Assembly (NCBI GenBank): GCA_007050995.1
Contig: VJOU01000005.1
Coordinates: 82,221-146,220, forward strand
Source of the DNA: Glycocaulis profundi
GTDB lineage: Bacteria; Pseudomonadota; Alphaproteobacteria; Caulobacterales; Maricaulaceae
DNA: 64,000 bases
Reading direction: 5' to 3'
How positions within the stretch are numbered: position 1 is the stretch's first letter; each line of letters begins with the position of its first letter. A program made the translations under genes and the position numbers. This document shows positions 39,679-48,825 of this stretch, piece by piece. The notes beneath the pieces were generated by a model. It was not told where the DNA came from. It did no database searches and saw only the letters and a program-made list of their open reading frames with translations.

Positions 39679-39829
39679 CCCCCCACTTTCCGCAAATTGC
39701 ATAACATTATGAATTGTTGCGGTTATATGCGCTGCAAGGGCATATCATTGCGTGTTTGCGCCTTGCGCTGCTGCACAATTTGCTACACATTTTGCTGCAC
39801 ATTCTATCCTCGGACGGCGGATTTTTGCG

Positions 39830-41098
39830 GTGAGCCTGATAAACAGGAACGGGACCTATTACCTGCGCCGACGCGTGCCGCGGCGGTATAGCGCGGTGGA
39901 GTCTCGGGCGACCGTTTGGATCAGCCTTCACACGGATTCCGAAGCCATCGCGCGGCAGAAAGCCGGTCGCGCCTGGACTCAGATCATAGAAGCGTGGGAG
40001 GCGCATCTTGCTGGCGCGAGCGAAGACGCTGCCGCCCGGTACGCAGCCGCGCAAGAACTCGCCCGCATCCGAGGCTTCCAATATCTGGACGTCGGCGCCG
40101 TGGCATCCCTCCCGACGAGGAAGTTGGTCGAACGGATCGAGGCGGCAGAAGCGCCGTCGAACGCTCCTGATGCGGCCGAAGCTGCGGCGCTTCTAGGGGC
40201 GCCAACCATACCTGAGATCACCGTTGAAGGCGCGCTCGAACAGTATTGGACGCTCGCCCGGGAGAAGACGCTTGGAAAAAGCCGTGATCAGCTGCGACGG
40301 TGGAAGAACCCAAGGCTCAAGGCGGTTCGGAACTTCGTCAATGTGGTTGGAAACAAGCCTCTTTCCGAGATCACGCGAGACGACATGCTTGAGTTCCGGG
40401 ATCACTGGCTGGACCGAATCCAGGCGGGTGAAGTGGCACCGGGAACGGCGAACAAGGATTTCATCCATCTGGAGAACATCCTGAAGACCGTGAACAATAT
40501 GAAGCGGCTCAATCTCACCCTACCCCTCGGCGACCTCGCATTCGCGCAGGGAGAACAGCGCACCCGTCCGCCCTTCAGCGACGGATGGATCCGCACGCGT
40601 CTCCTCGCTCCGGGGGCGCTCGACGGGCTCAACAGCGAAGCGCGGGCAATCGTGTTGGGGATGGTGAACACCGGCTATCGGCCCTCTGAGGCGACGGCCC
40701 TCAAGGCCTCGACGATCCGCCTCGATCATGCCGTGCCACATCTTTCCATAGAACCCGATGGCCGCCAGCTGAAGACGGCATACTCGAGGCGGCTGATACC
40801 GCTCTGCGGAGTGTCACTGGAAGCGTTCAAGGCCTTCCCAGAGGGCTTCTCCCGCTATGAGGACAGCGCGACCCTGAGTGGCACCGTGAACGGCTTCCTG
40901 CGGGAAAACGGCCTTCTGGAAACGCCTCAACACTCATTCTATTCGCTCCGGCACTCCTTTGAGGACCGGATGCTCGCCGCCGGCATCGATGACCGGATCC
41001 GGCGTGACGTGTTCGGTCACAAGCTCGACCGGGAGCGCTATGGCAAGGGGGCCTCGCTCGAACACGTTCAAACGCTGATTCAGAAAATCTCCTTCTGA
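39830..41098 (+). CDS. tyrosine-type site-specific integrase
   Basis: 422 residues from GTG 39830 (a GTG at 39752 would add 26). N-terminal DUF6538-like domain (NRNGTYYLRRRVPRRYS), a SAM-like core-binding domain at about 160-250, and the catalytic domain with Arg in TGYRPSEATAL, HxxR in YSLRHSFEDRML, then GHK and the tyrosine in DRERYGKG. It looks intact. Position right after tRNA-Ser is typical of a genomic island integrase. Codon usage is less GC-biased than its neighbours. No matching direct repeat of the tRNA 3' end is visible elsewhere in the window, so the island boundary is unclear or lost. Confidence 0.9.
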   Translation: MSLINRNGTYYLRRRVPRRYSAVESRATVWISLHTDSEAIARQKAGRAWTQIIEAWEAHLAGASEDAAARYAAAQELARIRGFQYLDVGAVASLPTRKLVERIEAAEAPSNAPDAAEAAALLGAPTIPEITVEGALEQYWTLAREKTLGKSRDQLRRWKNPRLKAVRNFVNVVGNKPLSEITRDDMLEFRDHWLDRIQAGEVAPGTANKDFIHLENILKTVNNMKRLNLTLPLGDLAFAQGEQRTRPPFSDGWIRTRLLAPGALDGLNSEARAIVLGMVNTGYRPSEATALKASTIRLDHAVPHLSIEPDGRQLKTAYSRRLIPLCGVSLEAFKAFPEGFSRYEDSATLSGTVNGFLRENGLLETPQHSFYSLRHSFEDRMLAAGIDDRIRRDVFGHKLDRERYGKGASLEHVQTLIQKISF

Positions 41099-41340
41099 GC
41101 AGCGTTCGACGCAGGGTTATCTCTTTTCGGAACGATGCCAGGCACGGTAACAGCCCCTCCCCTCGCGGTCCTGACAGGTTTGCCCAGATAGCGGTGGAGT
41201 CGGGCCTGCCGGCGAAGCAGATCGTCGCGCTCCTTTTCGAGGCGGTCCAGGATCGGCCAGTAGGCGTCGCTCACCGCATCAATGAGGCGAGCGACGAACC
41301 TGATGGCGTTGTCGATGCGCTCGATCGTGATCTCATCCAT
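41080..41340 (-). CDS. hypothetical small protein next to the integrase
   Basis: 86 residues, MDEITIERIDNAIRFVARLI then AYWPILDRLEKERDDLLRRQ, charged and likely helical, possibly a short coiled coil. Well-behaved GC-rich codons and an ATG argue that it is real; there is no clear Shine-Dalgarno sequence. No family recognised. Convergent with the integrase, overlapping its last 19 bases. A 12-bp palindrome stands four bases upstream of the ATG. Confidence 0.5.
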   Translation of the reverse strand: MDEITIERIDNAIRFVARLIDAVSDAYWPILDRLEKERDDLLRRQARLHRYLGKPVRTARGGAVTVPGIVPKRDNPASNAAQKEIF

Positions 41341-41344
41341 TCAC

Positions 41345-41356
41345 GCACGATCGTGC
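41345..41356. promoter_or_regulatory. 12-bp perfect palindrome
   Basis: GCACGATCGTGC, immediately upstream of the small gene at 41340. It could be an operator or the stem of an RNA hairpin in its leader. Confidence 0.3.
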
Positions 41357-42026
41357 CTCATCCCCTTGGTTCGGAAGTATAATAATCCCTATACCCTCGG
41401 ATGGATCGGGGAAGCCCGGCATTGCCAGCGAGTCAACGGTAAGGGCGTCATGTTTTCTTCATTGGTCCCGCATGCGATCTGGCGAGCCGTGACACGACCA
41501 GCTTGGCCCCCTCCCCGCTTCTTGACCACGTCGGTGACCGCTTGAGGCCGGGGGCATTGGGCGGTCGAGCGCTAGCCACGCCGTCGCCCACCGTGGAGAC
41601 GCGGCGCGCGAAAAAGGCCCGAAATCCTGATAAGTAGCTGACGCCCACCCGCCCCGTCCAAAACAGTGTTATTATATAATATATCATTCCTGCCGCTTGC
41701 GGAGATCATGGTGGATACATATGGACGACACCACATATATCTCTGCATCGCGTTCATAAACGTGCAATCCATAGCTACTATTGTAGATATGTTTATGAAA
41801 GTACAGGGTCATGGCTTTCTCTATACATGTCTTGCGGCCCCCTCACAGCGACACAGGATAAGCCTTCAAGTGAAACTGAGGCTGGCAGCGCGGCATGAGC
41901 CATTCGATCTATTCCAATGCCGCGTTCCCGAGGCCCTAGGCGGCGTGGCCAGACGTTCATGTGAAGCCACCGCAACCATCACCATATAGGGGTTTCACGA
42001 TCAGCCGTTAGGGCTACCCTGCGGCC
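41357..42026. other. gene-poor, partly AT-rich island remnant
   Basis: 670 bases between the small gene and the SLC13 transporter without a convincing gene. The centre (about 41665-41860) is strikingly AT-rich, contains a perfect TATAAT (41675-41680) and the hairpin at 41753-41799. Open frames here have no recognisable motif. I read it as the decayed tail of an element inserted at tRNA-Ser. Confidence 0.6.
41753..41799. other. long imperfect hairpin, candidate structured RNA or recombination site
   Basis: Outer arms TTCATAAAC (41753-41761) and GTTTATGAA (41791-41799) pair perfectly. Inside, after a nine-base bulge (41762-41770), ATAGCTAC pairs with GTAGATAT (one G.A mismatch) closing a four-base loop TATT. 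Sixteen base pairs in 47 bases in an AT-rich island remnant is unusual. No T-run follows, so it is not a plain terminator. Confidence 0.4.
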
Positions 42027-43865
42027 ATGACTTTCGATCTGGCGCTTGTGCTGGGCCTTCTCGGCGCGGCGATCGTGATGTTCGCTATGAACCGGCCACG
42101 CATGGACGCGGTCGCGCTGATCATGATCACGGTCCTGCCTCTGACCGGCGTGATCACCATGGACGAGGCGCTGGCGGGCTTCGCCGATCCCAACATCATC
42201 CTGATCGCCGCCCTGTTCGTGATCGGCGAGGGGCTGGTGCGCACCGGTGCGGCCCAGCGCCTAGGCGACTGGCTGGTCGCCAAGGCCGGTCGCAGCGAGG
42301 CGCGGCTGATCACCCTGCTGATGATCATCGTGGCGCTGGTGGGCTCGATCATGAGTTCGACCGGCGTGGTGGCGATTTTCATCCCGGTGGTGCTGCGCAT
42401 CGCCGCCAATTCGGGCATCGCGCCGGGCCGTCTGATGATGCCGCTGTCCATGGCGGCACTGATCAGCGGGATGATGACGCTGGTGGCCACCGCGCCGAAC
42501 CTGGTGGTCCATTCCGAACTGGTGCGGCGCGGGCACGAGGGGTTTCATTTCTTCAGCTTCACCCCGTTCGGCATACCAATCCTGATCCTGGCGGTGGGAT
42601 ACATGCTGTTCGCCCGGCGCTGGCTGACGCGCGCGCCCAAGCCCGGAGAGGCGGCGCCGGCGCCCCCGCCGGCCCGCCCCCGCCTGTCCGACTGGGTGGA
42701 GGAGTACCGGCTGGCGGGGCGCGAGCATCGGCTGAGGATCAAGCCCGATTCCCCGCTCGCAGGCCGGACGCTGGCGGAAATGGACCTGCGCGGGGGCGCG
42801 GGCGTGAACATCCTCGCCGTCGAGCGGGGCGGACGCTTCTCGAAGCGGCTCATCCAGCCGCGCGCCTCCACCGAACTGAACGCGGGCGACGTCCTGCTGC
42901 TCGACCTCGCCGCCGAGGCGCCCGACATCAAGGCGATCGCGCGCGAGTACGGGCTGGAGCGGCGGGCGCTGGCGGGCGCGTATTTCTCCGATCACGCCCA
43001 GGACATCGGCATGGCCGAGATCATGGTGCCCGACCCGTCTCCGCTGATCGGGCGGACGGTGGTCGGCGCGCGATTCCGCTCCCGCCACGATCTCAGCGTC
43101 ATCGGCCTCAAGCGCGGTCGCCAAGCGGTGGAGGGCGACATCCTCGACACCGAGCTGGAGCTGGGCGACACGCTGCTTGTTATCGGGCCGTGGCGAGCGA
43201 TCCGGGCGCTGGACGACGCCCGCGAAATGATCGTCCTCAACCTGCCGGCCGAGCTCGAGGAGGCGCCGCCCGCCGCGTCGCGCGCGCCTTACGCGCTGCT
43301 GAGCCTGGGGGTCATGATTGGTCTGATGGTCTGGGGCGTGATCCCCAACGTGCAGGCCGCGCTGATCGCGTGCCTGCTCATGGGACTGTTCGCGTGCGTG
43401 AACCTCAACGCCGCCTACCGCTCCATACACTGGCAGAGCCTGGTCCTGATCGTGGGCATGCTGCCCTTCTCCATCGCCCTGCAGCAGACCGGCGGGGTGG
43501 ACCTCGCCGCACAGGGCCTGCTGGCGGCGACGGGAGAGGCCAGTCCGCGCATGGCGCTGGCGGCGATTTTCATCACGACGGCGGTGCTCAGCCTCTTCAT
43601 CTCGAACACGGCCACCGCGGTGCTGATGGCCCCCGTGGCGCTGACGGTGGCCGACGCGCTGGGCGCCTCGCCCTACCCGTTCGCCATGACGGTGGCGCTC
43701 GCGGCTTCGGCCGCGTTCATGACCCCGGTGTCTTCGCCGGTGAACACGCTCGTGGTCGGCCCCGGAAAGTACACCTTCATGGACTTTGTCCGAGTGGGAA
43801 CGCCCTTCGCGCTGGTCGCCCTGCTGGTGTCGGTCGTCATGACGCCGTGGATATTCCCATTCTGA
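42027..43865 (+). CDS. SLC13-family transporter with two TrkA-C domains (second copy)
   Basis: 612 residues. N-terminal helices with LPLTGVITMDEALAGFADPNIILIAALFVIGEGL, the GSIMSSTGVVAIFIPVVLRIA binding segment, two RCK_C domains at about 215-300 and 325-410 (EHRLRIKPDSPLAGRTLAEM; PSPLIGRTVVGARFRSRHDLSVIGLKRG), and a second helical block with ISNTATAVLMAPVALTVADAL and SPVNTLVVGPGKY. Anion/Na+ symporter; substrate unknown. Same architecture as the gene at 16777-18522 but clearly diverged. It lies just outside the integrase remnant and upstream of fnr. Confidence 0.87.
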   Translation: MTFDLALVLGLLGAAIVMFAMNRPRMDAVALIMITVLPLTGVITMDEALAGFADPNIILIAALFVIGEGLVRTGAAQRLGDWLVAKAGRSEARLITLLMIIVALVGSIMSSTGVVAIFIPVVLRIAANSGIAPGRLMMPLSMAALISGMMTLVATAPNLVVHSELVRRGHEGFHFFSFTPFGIPILILAVGYMLFARRWLTRAPKPGEAAPAPPPARPRLSDWVEEYRLAGREHRLRIKPDSPLAGRTLAEMDLRGGAGVNILAVERGGRFSKRLIQPRASTELNAGDVLLLDLAAEAPDIKAIAREYGLERRALAGAYFSDHAQDIGMAEIMVPDPSPLIGRTVVGARFRSRHDLSVIGLKRGRQAVEGDILDTELELGDTLLVIGPWRAIRALDDAREMIVLNLPAELEEAPPAASRAPYALLSLGVMIGLMVWGVIPNVQAALIACLLMGLFACVNLNAAYRSIHWQSLVLIVGMLPFSIALQQTGGVDLAAQGLLAATGEASPRMALAAIFITTAVLSLFISNTATAVLMAPVALTVADALGASPYPFAMTVALAASAAFMTPVSSPVNTLVVGPGKYTFMDFVRVGTPFALVALLVSVVMTPWIFPF

Positions 43866-43984
43866 GGCAGGAGCTCGATGGCCTCGCGCCCTTGAGCGAG
43901 TTGGCATTTCTGTTTTCGATCTCCGCGTGCGCCCCTTGCTTGTGAGTGTTATGACGCGGTGAGACCGTCGCACAGGAGACGATC

Positions 43985-44713
43985 ATGAACCGGCCTGTCC
44001 TGATCCTTTCCGACCCTGGCCGGTGCGCGGACTGCGCTGTCCGCGTCGACGGAGTGTGCGCCGAACTAGATGCGCGCCAGCTCGCGGACATGGAGCGGTC
44101 GGTCTCAGTCAAACGCCTGAGCGCGGGTCAGATTCTCATGCTCGAAGGCGATCGGTGCGAGCATGCCGTCAATGTCACCTCAGGACAGCTCAAGGTCTAT
44201 AAATCGCTGCCCGACGGACGGACCCAGCTTCTGCGCGTGCTCCGGCCCGGCAATTTCCTGGGGTCGGTTTTCCGGGATGCCAGCGCCTTCACCGTGTCCG
44301 CGGTGACTGACTGCGAGCTCTGCATCGTGCCGCGCCCCGCGCTCAAACGGCTGTTCGAGCAGCACCGAGACATCGAGGACGCGGTGATGGTCCAGCTCGA
44401 AGACGAGCTCGCCCAAGCCCAGAACCGCATTCTGGCGCTGGGGCGCATGACCGCGATGGAGCGGGTCTCAGCCTATATTCTGGAAGAGCTGGCTCATGCC
44501 CAGCGGTGTGGAGACCCGGCCGATCGCCTGACCCTGCCTTTGGGGCGGGCCGAGATCGGGGATCTTCTGGGCCTGACCATCGAGACCGTGAGCCGGTGCA
44601 TGACCCGGCTGCGCAAGTCGGACGCGATAGCCCTCGAAGGGGGCAAGTCCGAGCGCGTCCGAGTGCTCGACGCTGCTAAACTGGGCAAGCTGGCGGGCGC
44701 CCACGAGCATTGA
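43985..44713 (+). CDS. FNR-type oxygen-sensing Crp-family regulator
   Basis: 242 residues. N-terminal cysteines C14, C17 and C25 (CADCAVRVDGVC, the Cx2Cx7C spacing of alphaproteobacterial FnrL/FnrN) and C113 in the cyclic-nucleotide-binding-like domain supply the four ligands of an oxygen-labile [4Fe-4S] cluster. The recognition helix reads IETVSRCMTRL; E, S and R match FNR and predict binding to TTGAT-N4-ATCAA. AGGAG precedes ATG 43985. Three matching sites lie in this cluster (44707, 52036, 61104), the first overlapping its own last codons. Activator of low-oxygen genes. Confidence 0.93.
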   Translation: MNRPVLILSDPGRCADCAVRVDGVCAELDARQLADMERSVSVKRLSAGQILMLEGDRCEHAVNVTSGQLKVYKSLPDGRTQLLRVLRPGNFLGSVFRDASAFTVSAVTDCELCIVPRPALKRLFEQHRDIEDAVMVQLEDELAQAQNRILALGRMTAMERVSAYILEELAHAQRCGDPADRLTLPLGRAEIGDLLGLTIETVSRCMTRLRKSDAIALEGGKSERVRVLDAAKLGKLAGAHEH

Positions 44714-44726
44714 TCCCGGTCAATGC
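44707..44726 (+). promoter_or_regulatory. FNR box (anaerobox) 1
   Basis: GCATTGATCCCGGTCAATGC. The core TTGAT-N4-GTCAA differs by one base from the FNR consensus, and palindromic GC/GC flanks are shared with the sites at 52036 and 61104. It overlaps the end of fnr and lies about 35 bases upstream of the DUF2267 gene. Its exact reverse complement is the site at 61104-61123. Confidence 0.8.
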
Positions 44727-44760
44727 GCGCTCGGGCGGCGCTGGGCACGATGGAGGTTCG

Positions 44761-45189
44761 ATGCCTCCGGAGACGCCGCCCATGATCATGCCCCCGGTCG
44801 TCCTGCGCGATGCGATGTCAGAGAGCTGCGACCTGCTGGATGACATCCGCGCGACGCTGGACCTGCAAGACCGCATGCACGCCTACGCCGCGCTGCGCGT
44901 GCTGCTGCATGCCCTCCGCGACCGCATGGCGGCCGAAACGGTGCTGGCGACCGCGGCGGGGATGCCGCTGATGGTGAGCGGGATCGCGGTCCAAGGCTGG
45001 ACGCCGCGAGCGCCCGCCCCACGGCGTCCCCTGATGGACGACATCAGCGATGGCCTGCCTCTGGGCTTCCCCGTTCCGCCGGGCCCGGCCGCGGCAGCGG
45101 TCATGGCCGCGCTGCTGGCCCGCGCCGCGCCGCAGGCGGCCGCTCGGCTGCGCGTCGCCGCGCCCGATCTCAGTCCTGCCCCGAATTGA
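44761..45189 (+). CDS. DUF2267-like protein
   Basis: 142 residues. Residues about 15-75 (RMHAYAALRVLLHALRDRMA, AETVLATAAGMPLMVSGIAV, QGW) resemble DUF2267, a helical family of unknown role often found beside universal stress proteins and PHB genes. A Pro/Ala-rich tail follows. GGAGG five bases before ATG 44761 sets the start; a TTG at 44710 is inside the FNR box and is not credible. Lies between fnr and usp and is probably expressed from FNR box 1. Confidence 0.7.
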   Translation: MPPETPPMIMPPVVLRDAMSESCDLLDDIRATLDLQDRMHAYAALRVLLHALRDRMAAETVLATAAGMPLMVSGIAVQGWTPRAPAPRRPLMDDISDGLPLGFPVPPGPAAAAVMAALLARAAPQAAARLRVAAPDLSPAPN

Positions 45190-45219
45190 CGTTGCGCTCT
45201 GCCAAGCAAGGAGATGCTC

Positions 45220-46023
45220 ATGACCCTGCGCACTATCATGGTCCATGTCGGACCCGCCGCCTTCGACACCGGCCGTGTCGACGCGGCGATCTCGCTCGCT
45301 CAGCGTTTCGGCGCGCGGCTCATAGGCGCGGGGGCGACCGCCCTGCCTCAGATGATCGTCACTCCCGAGGGAGTGATGTCCCCCGCGCCGGACAATGTGA
45401 AGATGCTGGAAGACGATCTCGTCGCTCTCTCGAAGCGGTTCAAAGAGCATGCCGCCATTCTGGGCGCGGGCAATGTGTCCTGGCGCGGCGAGATGGGGCC
45501 GCCTGCCGAGCATGTCGCCCGACACGCCCGGGCCGCTGATCTGGTGGTGGTCGGCAGCCGGGTGGAGCGCGAGGATACACTGGCGCGTCTCGATCCGTCT
45601 GATGTGCTGATGGCGGCGGGCCGCCCCGTGCTCGCCATGCCCGCAGGACAGGGCGATGTGGACATGACCACCGCCGTGATCGCCTGGAAAGACGCGCCCC
45701 AGGCCCGCCGCGCCGTCGCGGCGGCGTTGCCGGTGCTGCTCCGCGTCAGGCAGGCCGTCATTATCGGCGTGGGCGAGGAGAGCCGGGAGGACGGGCTGAA
45801 GGATGTGTCGGCCTGGCTGACGGACCATGGCGTGAACTGCCAGACCCGAGCCATCCAGGGGCGGGACGCCGGCCCGTCCCTGCGCAGCGCGGCCAAGGAT
45901 CTCGATGCGGGGCTGATCGTCGCGGGCGCTTATGGCCGCAGCCGCTTGCGTGAGTTCATCCTGGGCGGCGTCACGCGGGATCTGCTGTTCAACAGTCCCG
46001 TTCCCTGCCTCTTCGCTCACTGA
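45220..46023 (+). CDS. universal stress protein, tandem UspA domains
   Basis: 267 residues, two Usp domains. The second ends with GLIVAGAYGRSRLREFILGGVTRDLLFNSPVPCLFAH, containing the G-x2-G-x9-G(S/T)-type ATP-binding loop. The first has DLVVVGSR. AAGGAG six bases before ATG 45220 decides the start over the ATG at 45214. Tandem Usp proteins accompany low-oxygen survival regulons in several bacteria. A truncated relative of its C-terminus is at 59675-59926. Confidence 0.88.
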   Translation: MTLRTIMVHVGPAAFDTGRVDAAISLAQRFGARLIGAGATALPQMIVTPEGVMSPAPDNVKMLEDDLVALSKRFKEHAAILGAGNVSWRGEMGPPAEHVARHARAADLVVVGSRVEREDTLARLDPSDVLMAAGRPVLAMPAGQGDVDMTTAVIAWKDAPQARRAVAAALPVLLRVRQAVIIGVGEESREDGLKDVSAWLTDHGVNCQTRAIQGRDAGPSLRSAAKDLDAGLIVAGAYGRSRLREFILGGVTRDLLFNSPVPCLFAH

Positions 46024-46128
46024 GCCGGTTCGCACTTGCAATAAATCATCATGCCGTCACGCTGTCATCGGCCGCCCGGTCACCGCCGGGGCGGCCGATG
46101 ACGCACGAGCCGACCTGGATGGACCGCC

Positions 46129-48825
46129 ATGCCCGACGCCCCCGATTCCCCGGCCCGGGACACGCCTCCCGACTGGCACGCTCGCGACATGGATGCCGTC
46201 CTGTCCGCTCTGGACACCAGCTTGGACGGACTGAGTGCCGAGGAGGCCGAACGGCGGGTCGATCAGAACGGCGAGAATCGCCTGCCTGAACAGGCCGGGC
46301 CTGGTCCGCTGAAGCGCCTCGCCCGGCAGTTCAACAATCTTCTCATCCTCGTGCTGGTCGCCGCGGCGGTCATCACCGGGCTTCTGGGGCACTATATCGA
46401 CACGGCCGTGATCCTGGCTGTTGTCGTGGCGAACACCGCCATCGGGTTCTTCCAGGAGGGCCGCGCTGAACGGGCGCTCGCTGCGCTGCGCGGCATGCTG
46501 GCTCCCAAGGCCGTGGTCTGGAGGGACGGCGAACGGGCGAGCATCCCGGCCGTCAGGCTGGCGGCAGGCGACATCGTGTGGCTGGAGGCTGGCGACAGGA
46601 CACCCGCTGACCTGCGCTTGCTCGAGGCGCGCGGTCTGCGGATCGATGAATCCATGCTCACAGGCGAGTCCGTTCCCGCCCGCAAGCAGACCGATCCCGT
46701 CGCCGCGGACGCCTCCCTGGGCGACCGACGTTCAATGGCATATAGCGGCACCCTCATCTCCGAAGGGCGCGCGAAAGGCGTGGTGACGGCCACCGGGGGC
46801 CACACGGAGATCGGCCGGATCAGTGGCATGATCGCGGACGTGCAGACGCTGACCACCCCCCTGATCTGCCAGATGGGCGTGTTAGCCCGCTGGCTGACCG
46901 GCTTCCTGGCGGTTCTCGCCGCCGGCGTGTTCGCCTTTTCGCTGTTGGTGCGCGACGAGCCCTTCTCCGAAGCCTTCATGATCGTCGTGGGCCTGTTCGT
47001 CGCCGCCATACCCGAGGGCCTGCCGGCGGTTCTGACCGTCACTCTGGCGATCGGCGTCCAGACGATGGCCCGGCGCAGCGCCATCGTCCGCCGTCTGCCC
47101 GCCATCGAAACCCTGGGGGCGGTCTCAGTTGTGTGCTCGGACAAGACCGGCACCCTGACGCGCAACGAGATGATGGTCGCCGGGGTCGCGACCGCGGCGG
47201 GCCGGTATGAGGTGGATGGCGAAGGGTACGCACCGGAGGGCCGGATCACCGCCCAGGAGGCAGAGGCCGACCTGTCCGCGGACCCGGCTCTCGAACGCAT
47301 CGGACTGATCGCCGCGCTGTGCGCCAGCGCCTCGATAGAAAAGACCGGTGAGGGCTGGCGCGTTCAGGGCGATCCGATGGAAGGCGCGCTTCTGGCGCTG
47401 GCGGGCAAGCTGGGCCGGAAAGTCTCCTCCCGTCCAGCCGAGATCGACATGATCCCCTTTGACGCCCGCCATCGATACATGGCGGTCCTGCACGAGATCG
47501 ACGGCAAACGCATGGCGCTGATCAAAGGCGCCCCGGAGGCGATCTTGGAACGCTGCGGTTCCCAACTCGCACCTGAAGGGGAGAACGCGTTGGACATGTC
47601 GGCCTGGGAGGCGGTCTCCGGAGAGATCGCCGCCGAAGGGCGGCGCGTGCTGGCTCTGGCTTACAAGCGTGTGGAGCACGACAGGCTCGACCATGATGAT
47701 GTCCGCGAGGGTCTGGTCCTCGCCGGATTCACCGGCCTCATCGATCCGCCCCGGCCCGAGGCGATCGACGCGGTCAGCGACTGCCGGGCTGCGGGCATCG
47801 CCGTGAAGATGATCACGGGCGATCATGCCGGCACGGCGGCGGCCATCGGTCGCCAGATCGGGCTGGAGCGGACCGCCGAGCCTCTCACCGGCGCCGATCT
47901 GGACTCCATGGACGACGCGGCGCTGGCCGAAGCGGTCTCGCGGACCGACGTGTTCGCCCGCACCAGCCCTGAACACAAGCTGCGTCTGGTCACCGCCTTG
48001 CAGGCCCAGGGCGCGGTGGTCGCCATGACCGGGGACGGAGTGAACGACGCGCCGGCGCTGAAACGGGCGGACGCAGGCATCGCGATGGGGCTCAAGGGCA
48101 GCGAGGCGGCGCGCGAGGCCGCGGACCTGGTTCTGACGGATGACAATTTCGCGTCCATCGCCGAGGCCATCCGCCAGGGCCGGACGGTGTATGCGAACCT
48201 GAAAAAGGTCATCACCTTCCTCCTCCCGGTCAATGGCGGTGAGTCCCTCAGCCTCGTCATCGCGGTGATGTTCGGACTGGTCCTGCCCATCACCCCTCTG
48301 CAGATCCTGTGGGTGAACATGATCAGCTCGGTGGCTTTGGCCATGGCGCTCGCCTTCGAGAAGCCCGAGCGGACCATCATGGAGCGCCCGCCGAGACGGG
48401 CCCGGGCGCCCCTGCTCTCGCCCTTTCTGATCTGGCGTGTGGGGCTGGTCTCGGTGCTGTTCTCCATCGGCGTGTTCGGCCAGTTCGCCCTGGCCCGCCA
48501 GATGGGCGGCGATGTGGAAACCGCCCGCACCATGGCGCTGAACACCCTCGTGGCGATGGAGATCTTCTATCTGTTCTCAGTGCGTTACATGCATGGCCCA
48601 TCCGTGAACTGGTCGGGCCTGCGCGGCACCCGCCCCGTGCTGATCGCGGTGGCGCTGGTGATCGGCCTGCAGGCGGTGTTCACCTATGCGCCGTTCATGA
48701 ACATGCTGTTCGAGACCCGGCCTCTCGATCCGCTCCAGCTGGCGCTGTGTTCCATGTCGGGTATCGCGTTGCTGGCGGTGCTGGAAGTCGAGAAGGCCCT
48801 GACGGGCCGATGGCGCGGCGACTAG
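46129..48825 (+). CDS. P-type cation-transporting ATPase (type II, Ca2+/Na+/K+-like)
   Basis: 898 residues. N-terminal cation ATPase domain (about 15-85), helices, actuator motif (LTGESVPARKQTD), IPEGLPAVLTVTLAIG ion-binding helix, phosphorylation site CSDKTGTLTRNEM, MTGDGVNDAPALKRADAGIAMG hinge and a C-terminal helical domain (four to six helices). The PEGLPA helix and overall length fit SERCA/PMA-like type II pumps; the ion cannot be fixed from motifs alone. It converges on the pta gene with a four-base stop overlap. A weak FNR-like sequence (46036-46049) lies upstream. Confidence 0.87.
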   Translation: MPDAPDSPARDTPPDWHARDMDAVLSALDTSLDGLSAEEAERRVDQNGENRLPEQAGPGPLKRLARQFNNLLILVLVAAAVITGLLGHYIDTAVILAVVVANTAIGFFQEGRAERALAALRGMLAPKAVVWRDGERASIPAVRLAAGDIVWLEAGDRTPADLRLLEARGLRIDESMLTGESVPARKQTDPVAADASLGDRRSMAYSGTLISEGRAKGVVTATGGHTEIGRISGMIADVQTLTTPLICQMGVLARWLTGFLAVLAAGVFAFSLLVRDEPFSEAFMIVVGLFVAAIPEGLPAVLTVTLAIGVQTMARRSAIVRRLPAIETLGAVSVVCSDKTGTLTRNEMMVAGVATAAGRYEVDGEGYAPEGRITAQEAEADLSADPALERIGLIAALCASASIEKTGEGWRVQGDPMEGALLALAGKLGRKVSSRPAEIDMIPFDARHRYMAVLHEIDGKRMALIKGAPEAILERCGSQLAPEGENALDMSAWEAVSGEIAAEGRRVLALAYKRVEHDRLDHDDVREGLVLAGFTGLIDPPRPEAIDAVSDCRAAGIAVKMITGDHAGTAAAIGRQIGLERTAEPLTGADLDSMDDAALAEAVSRTDVFARTSPEHKLRLVTALQAQGAVVAMTGDGVNDAPALKRADAGIAMGLKGSEAAREAADLVLTDDNFASIAEAIRQGRTVYANLKKVITFLLPVNGGESLSLVIAVMFGLVLPITPLQILWVNMISSVALAMALAFEKPERTIMERPPRRARAPLLSPFLIWRVGLVSVLFSIGVFGQFALARQMGGDVETARTMALNTLVAMEIFYLFSVRYMHGPSVNWSGLRGTRPVLIAVALVIGLQAVFTYAPFMNMLFETRPLDPLQLALCSMSGIALLAVLEVEKALTGRWRGD

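Noticed and set aside
41753-41799. Integron attC site
   Set aside because: The hairpin lacks the RYYYAAC/GTTRRRY core boxes and no integron integrase or cassette array is present.
41666-41989. 107-codon plus-strand frame in the AT-rich remnant
   Set aside because: No motif, poor codon use and overlap with the hairpin region; probably non-coding.
44710-44760. TTG start extending the DUF2267 protein by 17 residues
   Set aside because: The TTG is part of the FNR box; a GGAGG-preceded ATG at 44761 is far better.
46036-46049. Fourth FNR box before the P-type ATPase (TTGCA-N4-ATCAT)
   Set aside because: Three mismatches to the core consensus and no palindromic GC flanks; too weak to list as a site.
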